Shown here: positions 20,670 through 35,000 of the stretch, one piece after another | How positions within the stretch are numbered: position 1 is the stretch's first letter | Layout: every line of letters starts with the position of its first letter | DNA from: Margaritifera margaritifera | Lineage: Eukaryota > Mollusca > Bivalvia > Unionida > Margaritiferidae | DNA length: 64,000 nt | Reading direction: 5' to 3' | Assembly (NCBI GenBank): GCA_029931535.1 | Contig: JAQPZY010001521.1 | Span: 186,001-250,000, forward strand | The notes under the pieces: model-generated | Told to the model about the DNA's origin: nothing | Database searches by the model: none | The model's input: only the letters and a program-made list of their open reading frames with translations | Made by a program: the position numbers and the translations under genes

Positions 20670-22499
20670 ATTGAACGAACTTAATTATTACAGTGGAATA
20701 GTTAACAAGCCTTTCCTAGTCATATTTTCTAGACTGTTTAAGAGAGCAAGCTAGCAGTTAATATACATTGATTGTGGTTTTTGGGAAAGCTATTTTATTA
20801 TGCACACATATCTAGTCAGACGTATTACGTTATATGATTTTAACCCAAGTAGTGATCATATGACCGTTATGACGACCAAATGTTTGCATACAAATTACAG
20901 ATATTTCAATCGTTGAGAGAGTCAGTTTAAAATGAGCATAGCGTTACCTCTTCAGATTAATTAGGCATACCGATTGTATAAGAAGAATACAGATTAAGGG
21001 TTCTTGCAGATCGGACGTGCGAACATAGTTTGGGATGAGAGATTCGCGCGAAAGGGGTCGAATTTTAAATATTATAAATACTGGTGATAATGGAATTAGG
21101 ATAGGTCTTATCTAAAACTAGGTTGTCAGTGTGATTGTGGAATCTATCGCGTGTGACATGGTTCTGTGGATATTGGGACATTGACGCTTGAACAGATGAT
21201 AGATAGTTAAGTTAAATAGTTTTGATTTTAAGTATTTTTGTAAGAACTGACTTCAAGGTAAGAAATGATTGCTTGCAACAAAATACTATGTAATCTGCTT
21301 TAATCACGCTTGCGTCTGTGTTACTCAACTGTGAAGTCTGATTGGATGTGCATTTACTGAAACGTCGCTCAAGTGATGAATTGTGCATACAAGTCAGTTA
21401 GCATGAATGTGTATCTCACCAGATAGATAAACGTAAATACGTGTATTTTATCGAAGTCTCATCGTATGCATATGCAAAGTTCATTGAGTGGAAACTGACT
21501 GTAGCAATGTACTATGTAATCTGCTTGTGCAAATTATTCTATATCTTGTGATGATTGTGCTGAGGTTTGCATATTTCTATTTTATACTTTGTTCAAAAAA
21601 CAAATGACACAAACAAATAAATAAATAAGTAAGTAATTACAAATGCAGTAGCCACATATTTTTTGTTCTCTTCATTGTCTCCTTGATTTAGCTAAGCATA
21701 ATGTTTGCTTGTGTTTTGTTCCAAATTTTTATTTATCCTGCACCTTCATATTTATGGGGAAAAAGGTAGATCATAATATTGCACAGATCAAGTGCTTTAA
21801 CAGCTAATCTTTGTTCAAGCAAAGATCTTCATTAGCCCATGCAATCTTAGCTAGTCTGGTGATTTAACCTGTAACTCGAAAATAGGAGTAGTAGCTCACC
21901 TATGGCTGAGTAATATGAGTAGTATAACTAAGTATTTAATTGCTTTAATGTCACTTAGCCTACTGAAATGTGATTAGTTTTGACAGTTACAACAGTAAGA
22001 CAGCTCAAGTATCAGGAGCACCATATAGCTATAGGACGTTAACTTAAAATGACAGTTGATAAGTTATTCGTTTTATACATGTTACTGGTTGGTTTGAGAG
22101 GAGCAATGTGTAACATATAATGTAACAAAACTTCACATCAATGGTTATATATTGCCTCTAGTAGACAGCTAAGACAGTGTTAGTGATGATAATGATTGTG
22201 ACAATAATAACAAATATCGTTGTATTAGTATGAAGGTAAAAATGAAATACAACCACTGACAAGACTGCTTCAAAATGGTCAATAAAATATTTAAAGGTTT
22301 CTTTTTTTCTTCTCTTTTTTTTCACTCACTACCAAAATAAGCTGACCTGTATTAGAGGCTATTAATGCCTAGAAGAGTAACCACCAATAATTGCACAGTC
22401 TTTAATATTTGCATGTGTACATATATGCATTAGCATTATCACAAATAATCTTTCAAACTGTAATATTGGTATGTTTATAAGGTTTTAGCATAACTCGTA
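20670..22499. other. No gene seen
   Basis: AT-rich spacer. Two related passages at about 21261-21300 and 21491-21530 share tactatgtaatctgctt and caatg/caaaat context, suggesting a small local duplication of about 230 bp spacing. No RNA gene or domain was recognised. Confidence 0.45.
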
Positions 22500-22859
22500 C
22501 TCACATTGTTTTGTAGTATAAGTTTATTCCAACACTTAAGTGTATGGTATGCTGATGATCCTACTAATTGGGATTCTCACCTCCCAAACGGTCATGGCAA
22601 ATCATTACACTTCTCTAGGTTTATATTTTTTGTATGTGTATTTGGTCTATTTGTGTGTATGTGTGTGTGCGTGTGTGTGTTTGAATACTGTAGTCTGTTC
22701 CAGTCTCGTGCGAGTTCTGGGTGGTTGTTTTCTTGGCATATATCAAATCACTGATGTTTTATTTTTTAAATCTATATGTATTATTCTTAATCAATATGTG
22801 GTATTTATCACCACTTTCTCTATTGATCCCAAAACATGGTGTATTTATACTTTTACACT

Positions 22860-25800
22860 GAAAATGGATAGCTCAAACATAAAAGTACTATCTACCAACT
22901 GTTGGGGACTTGGAGATTTTGAAAAATGTAAGGATGTTTTCGATTATCTCATCGGAAAAAACAGTGTCATATATATTATTGACAAGATACACATTTTACA
23001 GATGATATAATGTAATATATTAGAGCACAATGGGGTTATAAATGTATTGTAAATTGTTACAGGTCAAACTTTCTTGGAGTTTGCATTCTATTCAATAACA
23101 ACTTTGAATGTGATATAAAAGAATGTAAAAAGGATCCTGATGGTAACCTGATTGCATTAGATATTAAAACTGGTGAAAGGAACTTCTCTTTAATTAATGT
23201 GTATGGGCCAAGTAATGATTGTCCGGAATATTACAATAATATAAATGATATTATACATGAATATGAAAATGAGTATATTATTATTATTATTGATTTTTTA
23301 AAAATGCCTTTATGTGTTAACGTTATGTTGCAAAGCGCTTAGAGCTTTTTAAAAGAATAAGCGCTCTATTAAGTCATTATTATTATTATTATTATTATAT
23401 GTGGGACTTCAACTTGGTTCAAGATCCAGAATTAGATTCACGTAATTATAGAAGTGTAAATAACCCTAATGCTAGAGATGCATTATTAAGTATAAAAGAA
23501 ACTTTTGGTCTCGTTGATCCATTTAAAGCATTAAATGCAGGGTTAAATAGATATACATGGCGAAAAAAGTCCTTTTCAACAAGCTATGTAGAATTTATTT
23601 CTTGCGTCTTAATTTCTTATGCCAAACGTAGGAAAAGTGACAATTGAACCAAGTTATAGATCTGACCACTCCATGATAATATTGCATTTGAGTTCAAATA
23701 ATTTCATAAGAGGTAAAGGTTTGTGGAAATTTAATGACAGTTTACTGATTGATAAAAACTATATTGATGAAATCACAAATTGCACGAAGAAAATAAAATT
23801 ACAATACTCTTCAACTGATTATGGTGGAAATATGGACAACGTATTGAATTCAGATCTAAGATTGAATATATCAGATTCATTATTTCTAGATACATTGTTG
23901 ATGGAAATCCGTGAAAAAACCCATTTCATATGCTTTATATAAAAAGAAGTGTAAATTAGAATAGGAAAACGAACGTGTACAACAAATACAGTCCTTACAG
24001 AATGGTTTCATGGGATCCTATGATTTAGAAATATTGGAGTCTAAGAAAAAAGAGCTTGAAAGTATGAGAAAATAAAAGCTTAGAGGAAGTATTATTAGAT
24101 CCAGAGTAGAATGGGAAGAAGAGGGCGAGAAACCGACAAGATACTTTTGTCATCTAGAAAAAAGAAACTATGTGAACAAAATAATTACAAAATTAATTGA
24201 AGATGAATCTGATATTATTACTAGTCAATTTTATATTCTAGGGGAAGTTAAAGAGTATTATATTAATCTATGTAATGAGGCAAATGAGATAGAAGATATA
24301 TACTTAAAGGACCTTTTAAAAAATTATAAAATTCCTAGGCTTAGTCAAGAGCAATCTTTTAGATTAGAGGGCAAAGTTACCAAAACAGAAGTATTAGATT
24401 GTTTGAAAAGTATGAAAAATAGCAAAAGCCCAGGATCCGATGGTTTCACAGCTGAATTTTTTAAAGTCTTTTGGATTGACATTGGGAAATTTGTAGTTAG
24501 AACAATTAACGAAGCATATAAAACTGGATCATTCTCAACTGTTTTGAAACAAGGCCTTATAACTTGCATACCCAAGGATGATAAACCAATGCAATACTTG
24601 AAGAACTGGCGTCCAATTTCTCTCCTTGAAGTTGTATAAAAATTAGCATCAGGATGTATTGCCAAAAGAATTAAGTCAGTATTGAATGAAATAATATCTG
24701 ACGATCAAATTGGTTTTGTAAAAGGAAGATATATAGGCGAAAATACAAGGATCGTATATGCTATTATGAACATTACAGAAAAGTTGCAGATTCTGGCATT
24801 CTATTTTTTAATCGATTTTGAAAACCATTTGATTCTATTTCATGGAAATTTATTCATAATGTTCTAATTTTCTTAAATTTTGGACCAAGTAGAAGACACT
24901 GGGCTAAAACTTTTTATTGTAATATCTCATCGCAGTTTTACAAAATGGATTTCTGTCGGAGTTTTTCAAAATTTCCAGAGGTTGTCGAAAAGGTGATTCA
25001 ATATCCACATAATATCTTATTATGTGCAACGATATTGTCTATGCTAATAAATAATAATACAAATATAATCGGTATCAATCTAAAGGATACCGAATATTTA
25101 CTGTCACAGTTTGCAAATGATACTATTTTAATTCTTTATGGCTCTTTTGAATCTCTGAATCCTCTATTGAAGTATTAAACTTCTTGGCAAGGATTTCAGG
25201 GCTGAAAGGTAACACTGCCAAAACAAGAGCAGTTTCATTGGGAAACAAGAAGTACAGTGCATAAACATTTCATCACAGGTTAAAATTACAGCAGGTGACT
25301 GAATTTTCATCATTGGGCATAAAGTTTGCGGTGGATTTAAATAAAATGGTAAAGATGAATTTGAAAAGAAAATAGAAATAATTAAAAATTGTTTAAAACA
25401 TTGGAAAAAATCGATCCATAACACCAATTGGTAAATTAACAGTTTTGAAAACTTTAATTATTCCAGAGCTTAATCATTTGTTTATCTCGTTAGCAAATCC
25501 TCCTCAAAATTTTATCAGGATATTGAATATATTATTTTTCACCTTTATGTAACAGTCAAAAGCGGACAAAGTTAAAAGAGAGGTTATGTATCAAAACTTT
25601 TCTAAAGGTGGCCTGTCGATGATAGACATTGATACATTTATATTAACTTTGAAAATAACATGGATTCGTAGGGCTCTTCTATCCAATAGAAAATTTGTCA
25701 ATTTTTTTGCGTATGAATATGTGAAATTAAATACCTGTTTCTATTACGAGATGAAAATGTAATGGCTTTATCCAAAAAGACAAAAGATGCTTTCTGGCGT

Positions 25801-26641
25801 AATGTTTTATTGGCTTGGAAACTGTTAATAGAGAAAAATATACTCCAGACAGGAGATCTTATGAAAACAAATTTATGGATGAACTCACTTATAAGGGTGA
25901 ACATAGTACTAATTTTTTTTATATAAGAAATGGTTTTAACATAATGTTATCTATATTGGTGATATGCTTACAGATCAGGAAACAATTATTAATTTTTGTT
26001 AGTTTTAATACTAAATATGGTATCAACACGAATTTCCTTACTTTTCAAGGTATAATTTAATGTGTAAAGTTTTATGTAAAAAGTTATTTAGATACAACGA
26101 CATCGGTCAGACCATTTATCCCTTTCCATTTGGAAATTGTATTTCATAACAATAAAGGGTGTAAAGACCTTTACAAACCACTTTTAAAACGGATGTTAAA
26201 CTAACTAGTGAAAAGAAATGGAACAAAACTTTCGATTTGAATATCAATGTGTGGCCGAAAAAATATGCTAAACCTTTTACAATAACAAGAAACTCAAAAT
26301 TACAATAGTTTTAATTTCGCGTTAGTCGCATATTTTACCAATGATTTCATTTTGTATAAAATAAAATTGCCTGATACTGATAAATGTACTTTTGTAAAGA
26401 TTTCCGGGAAACAATACTGCATATGTTTTGGGAATGTACTGTGATAAACATGATTTGGAATGATGGGTCCCACTGGATTCGGAATAAAGTGAACATAGAT
26501 ATTGTCCCAAGTGCAAAGACTGTAATATTGAAAAATATAGGTACAGATAGAATACTAGTATATGAACAACCTTTGTATTTTTGTCTCCTTCTAGCCAAAT
26601 ACATCTATATATGTAAAATCAAAGAGATGTGTCTAGATTAG
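22860..26641 (+). mobile_element. Tx1/L1-like LINE, copy 1 (decayed)
   Basis: A full ORF2-like order is visible. The AP endonuclease starts at 22863 (SSNIKVLSTNCWGLGDFEK), continues with SLINVYGPSND, DFNLVQDPELDSRNYRS and an intact SDHSMII catalytic end. The RT domain (24172-25180) has KNSKSPGSDGFTAEFFK, ITCIPKDDKP, LKNWRPISLLEVV and IISDDQIGFVKGRYIGENTR, and an active-site box reading FANDT instead of FADD. A C-terminal Cys/His knuckle (C-x2-C, HMFWEC) closes it near 26450. Many stops and frameshifts are present. A SINE-like tail with ATT repeats interrupts the endonuclease at 23275-23400. Clade assignment is from motif style. Confidence 0.85.
23275..23400 (+). mobile_element. SINE 3'-tail fragment with (ATT)n inside LINE copy 1
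   Basis: Contains caaagcgcttagagc and aataagcgctctattaag followed by seven ATT units, the form of many invertebrate SINE/LINE tails. It is flanked on both sides by ATT runs, so it probably inserted at or expanded from an ATT target. It separates the endonuclease piece ending YEYENEY from the DFNLVQDP piece. Confidence 0.6.
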
Positions 26642-27060
26642 ACGGTTTGAAAATTTTTCTGTAAGACCATTATAATTTGCAAAAAATATATTGCAATCAA
26701 ATCTGAAAAGAAAGAAACATTTATGTTGATTTGGGAACAGAGGAAGCCATTATTCCACCAGTAACAAAGAAAAATGTGTTGTAATTCAAATGCACATTTT
26801 ATAGCATAATGTACATTATAGTGCACAATGTGTTTCTAATATAAAATGTCACTTCATGCCTGATCAACTGATATGATTTGAAAACTCTCCCTCTCTCTCT
26901 TTCTCTGTTTTCTTTATGTACATTAATTGTGAATGTATGTGTCTGTATGTGGATGTGTGTGTTATGTCTAAGTAAGGGAACATATGTAAAGATCAGGATA
27001 CAAGATAATTTCAGATAATTCACTATACACCAGGTCAGGTATCCTGACAACTTATGTTCA
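26642..27060. other. No gene seen
   Basis: LINE 3' flank and AT-rich spacer, with a short CT-rich stretch at about 26885-26905. Confidence 0.45.
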
Positions 27061-27062
27061 AG

Positions 27063-28359
<1,297 letters not shown>

Positions 28360-30261
28360 ATATTTAAAGAGATAGGGATGAGGAAAAAAAGTCATTTAAA
28401 GCAAGCTAGATTATATTTCTACTTGATGTCATGCTCGCTCATGCCAGAAGTAGACAAAATAACAATTGAATCAAGTTATAAATCAAACCACTCTATCATA
28501 ATATTAAACTTATGTTCTAATGATTTTATTCGATGTATGGGTTTGTGGAAGTAATAGCCTTCCGGAAGACGAAATATATGTAAATGACAGTTGCATCCAG
28601 CGGATAAAATTACAATACGCGACATTAGATTGCAATGGAAATATTGAAACTGTATCAAACTCGGATAAAAAATTAACAATATCAGACTAATTATTTGTAG
28701 ATACTCCTTTGATAGAAATTCGTGTTAAAACCATTTTATATGCTTTTTATAAAAGAAATGTAACATAAAACAGGAATATGAACTTTTTTAAAGAAATACA
28801 ATCTTTTCAAAGTTTTAATTATGTTGAAAATAGTATTTTTTGAGTCATTACAGTCCACACAGAAAGATTTGGAAAAAAAAATAAATAAGGAAAGATAAAC
28901 GTTGAAGAAGTAAGGCAAAACGGGTGAAAGAGGAGGAGAAACCAACAAGATATTTGTGCTACCTTGAAAGTAGAAATTATGCAACAAAAACAATTGCAAA
29001 CGTAATTAAGGACGAATATTAAATTATAAATGATTCATTTGATTTACTAAGCGAAGCTAACGAATTTTATTAAACATGTTATAAAGATTAAATGTGACAA
29101 AGTTTACAGAATTTAAAGTATCTTCTTCTATATCATTACCAGTTATACAAAGTCCTGTCCTCTAAAATAGAGGAAACAATTACTCAAAAAGGTTTAGATT
29201 GTTTAAAAAAATATGAAAACAATGTCCTGGATCAGAATGTTTCACAGTATAATTTTTAAGAGGTTTTTGGACTGATATTGAGGAATTTGTAGTGAAAGAA
29301 ATTAGAGAAGCATATGACACTGGATCTTTTTGAACAGTTTTGCGACGAGAAAGTATTACTTGTATATCTAAGGAAGATAAATCAAAACGGTATTTTACAA
29401 GAACATTACAAATAAATTAATGGTAATAACGGCATTTCATTTCACGTCGTTTCTAAATTATCATCAGGATTTATCGCTGAAGGAATAATGTCAGTATTGA
29501 ATGATATTATATTTGATGATCAAACTGGTTTTGTTAAAGAAGGATATGTTGGTGTCAATCCAAGGATTCTTTATGATAAAATGCATATTACAAGGCATTT
29601 TATTATTAATTGACTTTAAAAAAAAGCTTTTGCTTTTTTTGGGCGGAAATTTTTTTGTACTGTTCTAAACTTTTATGATTTTGGACTAATGTGGGTAAAA
29701 CCTTTCGTGTTATATCTCATTAGCGGTTTTTTTAGAATGGTTTTATGGCTGAAGTTTTCAAAGTTTAGAAGCAAAATATTTAATTTCACAGTTTGCAGAC
29801 GATTCTACTTTGTTTCTTGATGGATCTATGAATCTTCTAAATCTTCCATTAATGTATTAAATTTGTTTCAGACTTGAAACTCAGCATTACCAAACAAAGG
29901 CAGTCTGGATAAGAAGTAGGAAGTAAATGTGTGGAAACCTTTCATCATAGGATAAACCTTTGGTGGGTTACTTTATTTGCCCTACTGGGTATAAAGTATT
30001 CAGTCGACTAAACTAGAATGGTACAGATAAAGTCTGAAAATAAAGCACACATGATAAAGAAGTTTCTGAAGAATTGGGCAAACACGATCACAAACTGTTG
30101 TCTTGGAATCGTTTAATACAAATGAATGTATTTCAAACAGGAGAAGGTTTGTGAAATCAAACTAGTTTACCGACTCACTAATAATAGTAAATAAGGTACC
30201 CATCGTGTATAAGAAATGAATTGAACATAATGCTACATATATTAGTCATATACTTGTCCAT

Positions 30262-31394
30262 CTTCGTGTAATGAAATCCATACAGCTTAACATTTTTAAT
30301 CCATTTATATGATAAATCCATGAATTGGATTATAGGTCACATACAGGTATAAAATTGGTATCCTATAAATGTCACTGTCTAATGTCCTCTGGTTCAAAGC
30401 CCAAGAATTCATCCTCATCATCAGAGTTACCAAATAAAGTTCTAAATTCCTCCAATGTCATCCCGTTATCGTAAACATCGTCCGACTCCAATTCCTCTTC
30501 CGACTCCGATTCTTTTGTCTTTACTTTCTTCAGATGCCTGGCACTATCACCTATAACTGACTTTTTCTTGCGCCAGTCACGCACCTCTTTCTCCGACACA
30601 CCAAATTCACGTTCTGCGGCGCAATTGTTATTTTTCTCTGCAAAGTCTATAACTTTTAGCTTAAATGCTCCATCGTACGCATTACGTTGTCTTTTCCCCA
30701 TATTGGTGAAATTACCTAAGTTTAGCTATTCACGATGTATGATATCTAAGTGACAAAGTACACAGTAACTGACAGAACACTAAAAATTCATAAACTTGGA
30801 CCATTATTTATGTAGAGACTCTGTGAGAGCATTTGATTATACAGTCTTTGATATCTCATTAAAGGGTCGCGGCAACTGAGCAGGTGTCAGTTGTGCGGTA
30901 TGATCAAAGGGACTCAACATGACATTGAACAAGTATCAAATGCGCGGCGTGATCAAAGGATTGTCCACTGGGGAAAACAAAGCAGTGCTGCTTTTACAAG
31001 CTAAGGGATTAAGGTCATAATTGTCAAATTAGTATCTCGATCAAAAGATATGTGAACTTGGAAAAACAAAGCATGTTTGCCTTTATAAGCTGAGGGATTA
31101 GGGTCTGAATTAAAAAATATTTGTATGTCGCGCTTATAAGACCGTCATGAAACGGATAAACACAGTGCATACCATATATGCATTACTGCATAGGAATAGT
31201 GGCATAAAAACGTAAAAATATATGAATTGACAGTATTTTTTATGTACTGCAAACATCTAGAGTTTCCAACATTACCCCAAGATTTTTTAATTTTTTTAAT
31301 GTCGCGTTTATAAGACGACCCCTACTCTGCATGAGTCGAATTCTAAGTAAAAAACATCGACTTATAAGCGAGTATATACGGTATATACCCGTAG
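30262..31394 (-). mobile_element. Non-autonomous pogo/Tigger-like DNA transposon
   Basis: Fills a clean gap in LINE copy 2. Its right part contains gacttataagcgagtatata with cggtata, of the kind found at ends of pogo-group elements, and internal tcgcgtttataagacg repeats (about 31128 and 31300). The left terminal repeat is not evident. It carries one reverse-strand ORF with the DNA-binding part of a pogo transposase but no DDE catalytic domain, so it cannot move itself. Confidence 0.6.
30372..30701 (-). CDS. Pogo-type DNA-binding (Brinker/CENP-B HTH) mini-protein
   Basis: An uninterrupted 109-codon ORF from ATG at 30701. Residues 1-55 form a Brinker/pogo-type helix-turn-helix: AYDGAFKLKVIDFAE, then CAAEREFGVSEKEVRDWRKK. 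Residues 56-75 are basic and Ser/Glu-rich. Residues 76-109 are strongly acidic and end with FLGFEPEDIRQ, like the C-terminal tail of pogo transposases. The DDE domain between them is missing, so the two ends are fused in frame. Known role of such N-terminal domains is binding transposon ends. This product could act as a repressor, a domesticated DNA-binding protein, or simply be the relic of an internal deletion. The clean frame inside a decayed LINE suggests a younger insertion. Confidence 0.68.
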   Translation of the reverse strand: MGKRQRNAYDGAFKLKVIDFAEKNNNCAAEREFGVSEKEVRDWRKKKSVIGDSARHLKKVKTKESESEEELESDDVYDNGMTLEEFRTLFGNSDDEDEFLGFEPEDIRQ

Positions 31395-31965
31395 AGTTTC
31401 CTTGAATTTTGAAAGCTTTAAAGCAAAGTATGGTATTAATACAAGTTTCATGTATTTCAAGGCGCCATTTAGACTATAGAGTCATTATGTAGAAAATTTA
31501 ATCTAACGGGATACATGCACGATTGCTAGACATACATATCCCCTACCAATTACAAAGTAGTCTACATAGTAATAAAGGTTGTTCAAATTATTACAAATTA
31601 CTTTTGAACTGGAATGTTTCATCAACCTGTCAAGAATTGTGGAACGACTGTTTGAATTTTATTAGTGACTGTAAACCAAATGTATATTCTCAAGAATGTA
31701 AACAATAAAAAAACAAACAAAACGTAAAATAACGAGAATTTTTTTTAAAGCAACAGAAGCTTACAGTGGTTTCAATATCGTGTTATGTATAGAATGTTAC
31801 CAATGAATTCATTTTGTTTAAAAAAAATACATGCTTATGATAGTGATAAATGTTCGTTTTGAAATGGTTCACTGAAACAATACTGGATTTGTTTTGGGAA
31901 TTTAATGTGGTTAATAGGTGATGGAGCAATGGTTCACACTTGATTCGAGATGTACCGAAAAAAGT

Positions 31966-33180
31966 TTTATTTTATTCTTGTTCTTAATTAGATATAATCA
32001 AATAAGACGAAATGTAATTTACCTACATTAAATAATTTTAATATTTCAAAATTAAATACAAATACGTACACGGTTCTTTTAACCTCGTTCAACATAAACC
32101 CATATTTAAATTTGTCATAACATAATGTTATTATAAATAATACACAGTTTCTGTGATGAACAGTTGCGACAAAAACTCTTTCAATACCCGTATCATTTTA
32201 AAGCACACTAAATCTTCGAGAAAGGAATGCATGTTAAAAAGATATATAAGAGTTAAACCTTGTAATAATGGACGTGAGAAATGAATTCTATGAAAGAAAC
32301 GCTCGAACAATCTAATTGTTCCCTCCTAAAGTCGATTCTACCCAAGAGAATCGAGTAAATAAATTTATATTTAAGATGCCCTCCTACATATATACAGGCA
32401 GCAGACAGGAAAAGACAGATAGATAGGTGTGGATGTGTTTGTACATGAAACTTAAATCCATATATATATATATAGAGAGAGAAAGAGAGTGAGAGAGAGA
32501 GAGAGAGAGAGAGGAAGAGAGAGAATTACAAATATACACCAAATATAACTGTAAGTGCTATCTCTGGATAATATCGATATATGTGCGTATGATTCACGTT
32601 TAAAGTGCTCTTTTTGCAAGATAATTATCATGCCTTTATTAGATCCTGGGGGAACTACTTTTGAGGCACACCAGTGTTTTCTTTCTAAACGTTTGCGACA
32701 AAGTTAAAATGTTTGCCACAATCATTCCATAAAATTACTTCGGTACCTTTTTTAACAACATTATGCTACAATAAATAAATTCACAGCTATAGAACCCTTT
32801 AATTTTAATATAAAACAAATACAGAATTTATTTAATAATTAAGATAACAAAACAAGCACAACAACATTGGTTCTTGATATTTTGGTGACGAAAATTAACT
32901 CATCAAGGACGTAAAAGAGGAAATTTAAAAACTATGTCAGGTCGAAAGTGTAAACATCATAGAAACGAATGGAAGAATTGTCTTTGCTTTAAACATTTGA
33001 TAGAGGTGGCAGTAATTAATTGTGCTTAAATCTTGCACAATTTACTTATGTTCTGATTGTTACCAATATTTGGAATATCATGATTTCTAAAATACATGCA
33101 ATTCTTTTCTTATCTTCACATTTATGGACAAAATAAAAATGGTGTCCTTAAACAACACATGTATGGGTGATAGACAATTG
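31966..33180. other. No gene seen; contains (TA)n(GA)n
   Basis: AT-rich spacer downstream of LINE copy 2. A (TA)n followed by interrupted (GA)n microsatellite is at 32459-32524. No domain recognised. Confidence 0.45.
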
Positions 33181-33720
33181 GAATTCTCGACATAGGAAAT
33201 GTAACTTTCAACCACCGTTGTGAAATTCAACAGAAAACATCTAAAACCTCGACATCGGAAATGGAATTTTCAACCACCGCCATGTAATTGAACAGATAAA
33301 ATCTGAAAGCTCGACATATGAAATCAAACTTTTAGCACAAACAATTTAATTCAACATCTGAAGTTAGAATTTTAAACATACAACTTTGAAATTTCAACCA
33401 CAACTGTGTAATTTAAATGTTAAAATCTAAAACTCGACACAGGAAATGGAATTTTCACTCAACGCTGTGTAATTGAACAGATACAATTTCAAAATTCGAC
33501 ATACGAAATGGAACTTTCAACGCAAACAAGTTGATTCAACATGTGAAACTGGAATTCCTGATATACAACATTGAAATTTCGACCACCGCTGTGTAATGCA
33601 ACAGATGAAATTTAAAAACTCGACATATGAAATAGAACTTTCAACACCAACAATTTAATTCAACATGTGAAATGGACTTTTCGACATGTGAGATTGAAAT
33701 TTCAACTGCTACTTTCTCAT
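33181..33720. repeat. 62-bp minisatellite with about 185-bp higher-order period
   Basis: Repeated phrases such as ctcgacatatgaaatggaac and tttcaaccaccgctgtgtaa recur about every 62 bp. Related variants return at about 185 bp (gacatcggaaatgg at 33250, gacacaggaaatgg at 33435, gacatatgaaatag at 33620). Three subunit types therefore alternate, which is a small higher-order repeat. Confidence 0.8.
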
Positions 33721-34224
33721 TGGACCAACTTTTGTCCCCTACGGCACCCATAATCGCGGCATCTGATGTCGACGCTTGTTGGTTTGGTTGATGAACGAAG
33801 GAGCACATTAATAACATTTGATTTGATACGAGTTAACGAAAACGGGAAATAGGAACGGAAAGTGAACTCAACGTGACCTTTAGAGCTCCATTTAACTCCT
33901 GCACAAACGCGGCTAGAGTGGTGAAGAAACTTTCCACAAATTTTGTCTGTACCCAGACATTCATTACCTGGCAAGAGGGTGAGACCAAGTTTAAATCTTA
34001 AACGCATCAAAAACCAGATAAACTGCGAGTGAAGTAGATAACACACGTAATCAATGTAAATATGGGACCCACACGAAACCCAACACTACTAGCGAGTGAC
34101 CGGTTTGTCCTGGACCACAAAGAGAGCAGCAAATCTATGGCCCCCGTGGTCAATATAAAAGTATGACAAATTAGAAATTCAAGACAAGACAAGACTTGAT
34201 TACACTCAGGTTGTAAAGTTTACA

Positions 34225-34225
<1 letters not shown>
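33721..34225. other. Unassigned; long reverse-strand ORF without domain
   Basis: A 109-codon reverse-strand ORF (33717-34046) has no recognisable domain. Part of the segment (aaggagcacattaataac, then aataggaacggaaagtg) resembles 36806-36875, so it is probably an old dispersed repeat. Confidence 0.35.

Positions 34226-34227
<2 letters not shown>

Positions 34228-34271
<44 letters not shown>
34228..34271. repeat. (TA)n microsatellite
   Basis: About 22 TA units. Confidence 0.95.
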
Positions 34272-34273
<2 letters not shown>

Positions 34274-34321
34274 AACATGAATATAGTGTGTGTGATATCA
34301 TTACATAATGCTTAACAGGGA

Positions 34322-35000
34322 TTATAAAATTCTGAACACACAATCTAAGAACCTGCAAATATTTTTCCAGAGTCGAATGTTACCTGTACTCATTAATTGA
34401 TTATATTTATAAACTTTAGTCCTGGAAATGTAAAAATGAGATATAAATGTTTGTCTTTCATCATGACAATAAGAACACGACAGAAGATAGTGATATATAA
34501 CACCTATTTCTTGCGACTGACAGAGTATACAATATTTTTCGTTAGAGAAAACATTAGCCCATCTACCAGTTTCCATAGGAAACCTATGATTTGCAGTTCT
34601 AAACTTAATTAAGCTTTTACATATAGTTATTGGTAATGAGAAATACATCTTTTCTAAATCCAAACTAATTTTAAATAACCTGTAATTAAGATCTTTAGAT
34701 GACGTATTGATGTTAGCTGCCCAAACTTATCTGCGTTGATCTTTTAGTCGTAGTTCTACAGATTGTGTTAACCATTGAACTGACACAAAGCATTGATTTC
34801 TCCATATATAGCTAAATCCAACATGATCTAATATAGATTTTACTCCTAGTATTCATTTATTGTCATAGTAATGATCACAAAAATATTGTATAAAAGAGAA
34901 TACATATGATAAGACATTTCTTCTTCATACCCACTAGTTAATCTAGCCCAATAGTTTATCCAACATTATCCAACATTACTAGAAAAACAACCGGTTAGAT
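34322..35000 (-). mobile_element. Non-LTR retrotransposon C-terminal fragment
   Basis: The reverse strand reads LPITICKSLIKFRTANHRFP followed by METGRW, then a Cys/His knuckle (CILCQSQEIGVIYHYLLSC), the usual end of several invertebrate LINE polyproteins. Upstream on the same strand (to about 35000) lies WLTQSVELRLKDQ, which belongs to the same C-terminal region. No RT core is present. Confidence 0.62.

Larger units (their letters stand above)
28360..31965 (+). mobile_element. Tx1/L1-like LINE, copy 2 (more decayed, split)
   Basis: Homologous to copy 1 in the same order: an endonuclease end with SSYKSNHSIIILNL at 28455, an RT piece near 29460-29580, a FADDST active-site box at about 29791, and a late segment at 30180-30262. 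It resumes at 31395 and runs to the C-terminal knuckle region near 31900. The break at 30262-31395 is filled by a pogo/Tigger-like element. It keeps the ancestral FADD that copy 1 has lost, although its frames are more broken. Confidence 0.78.
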
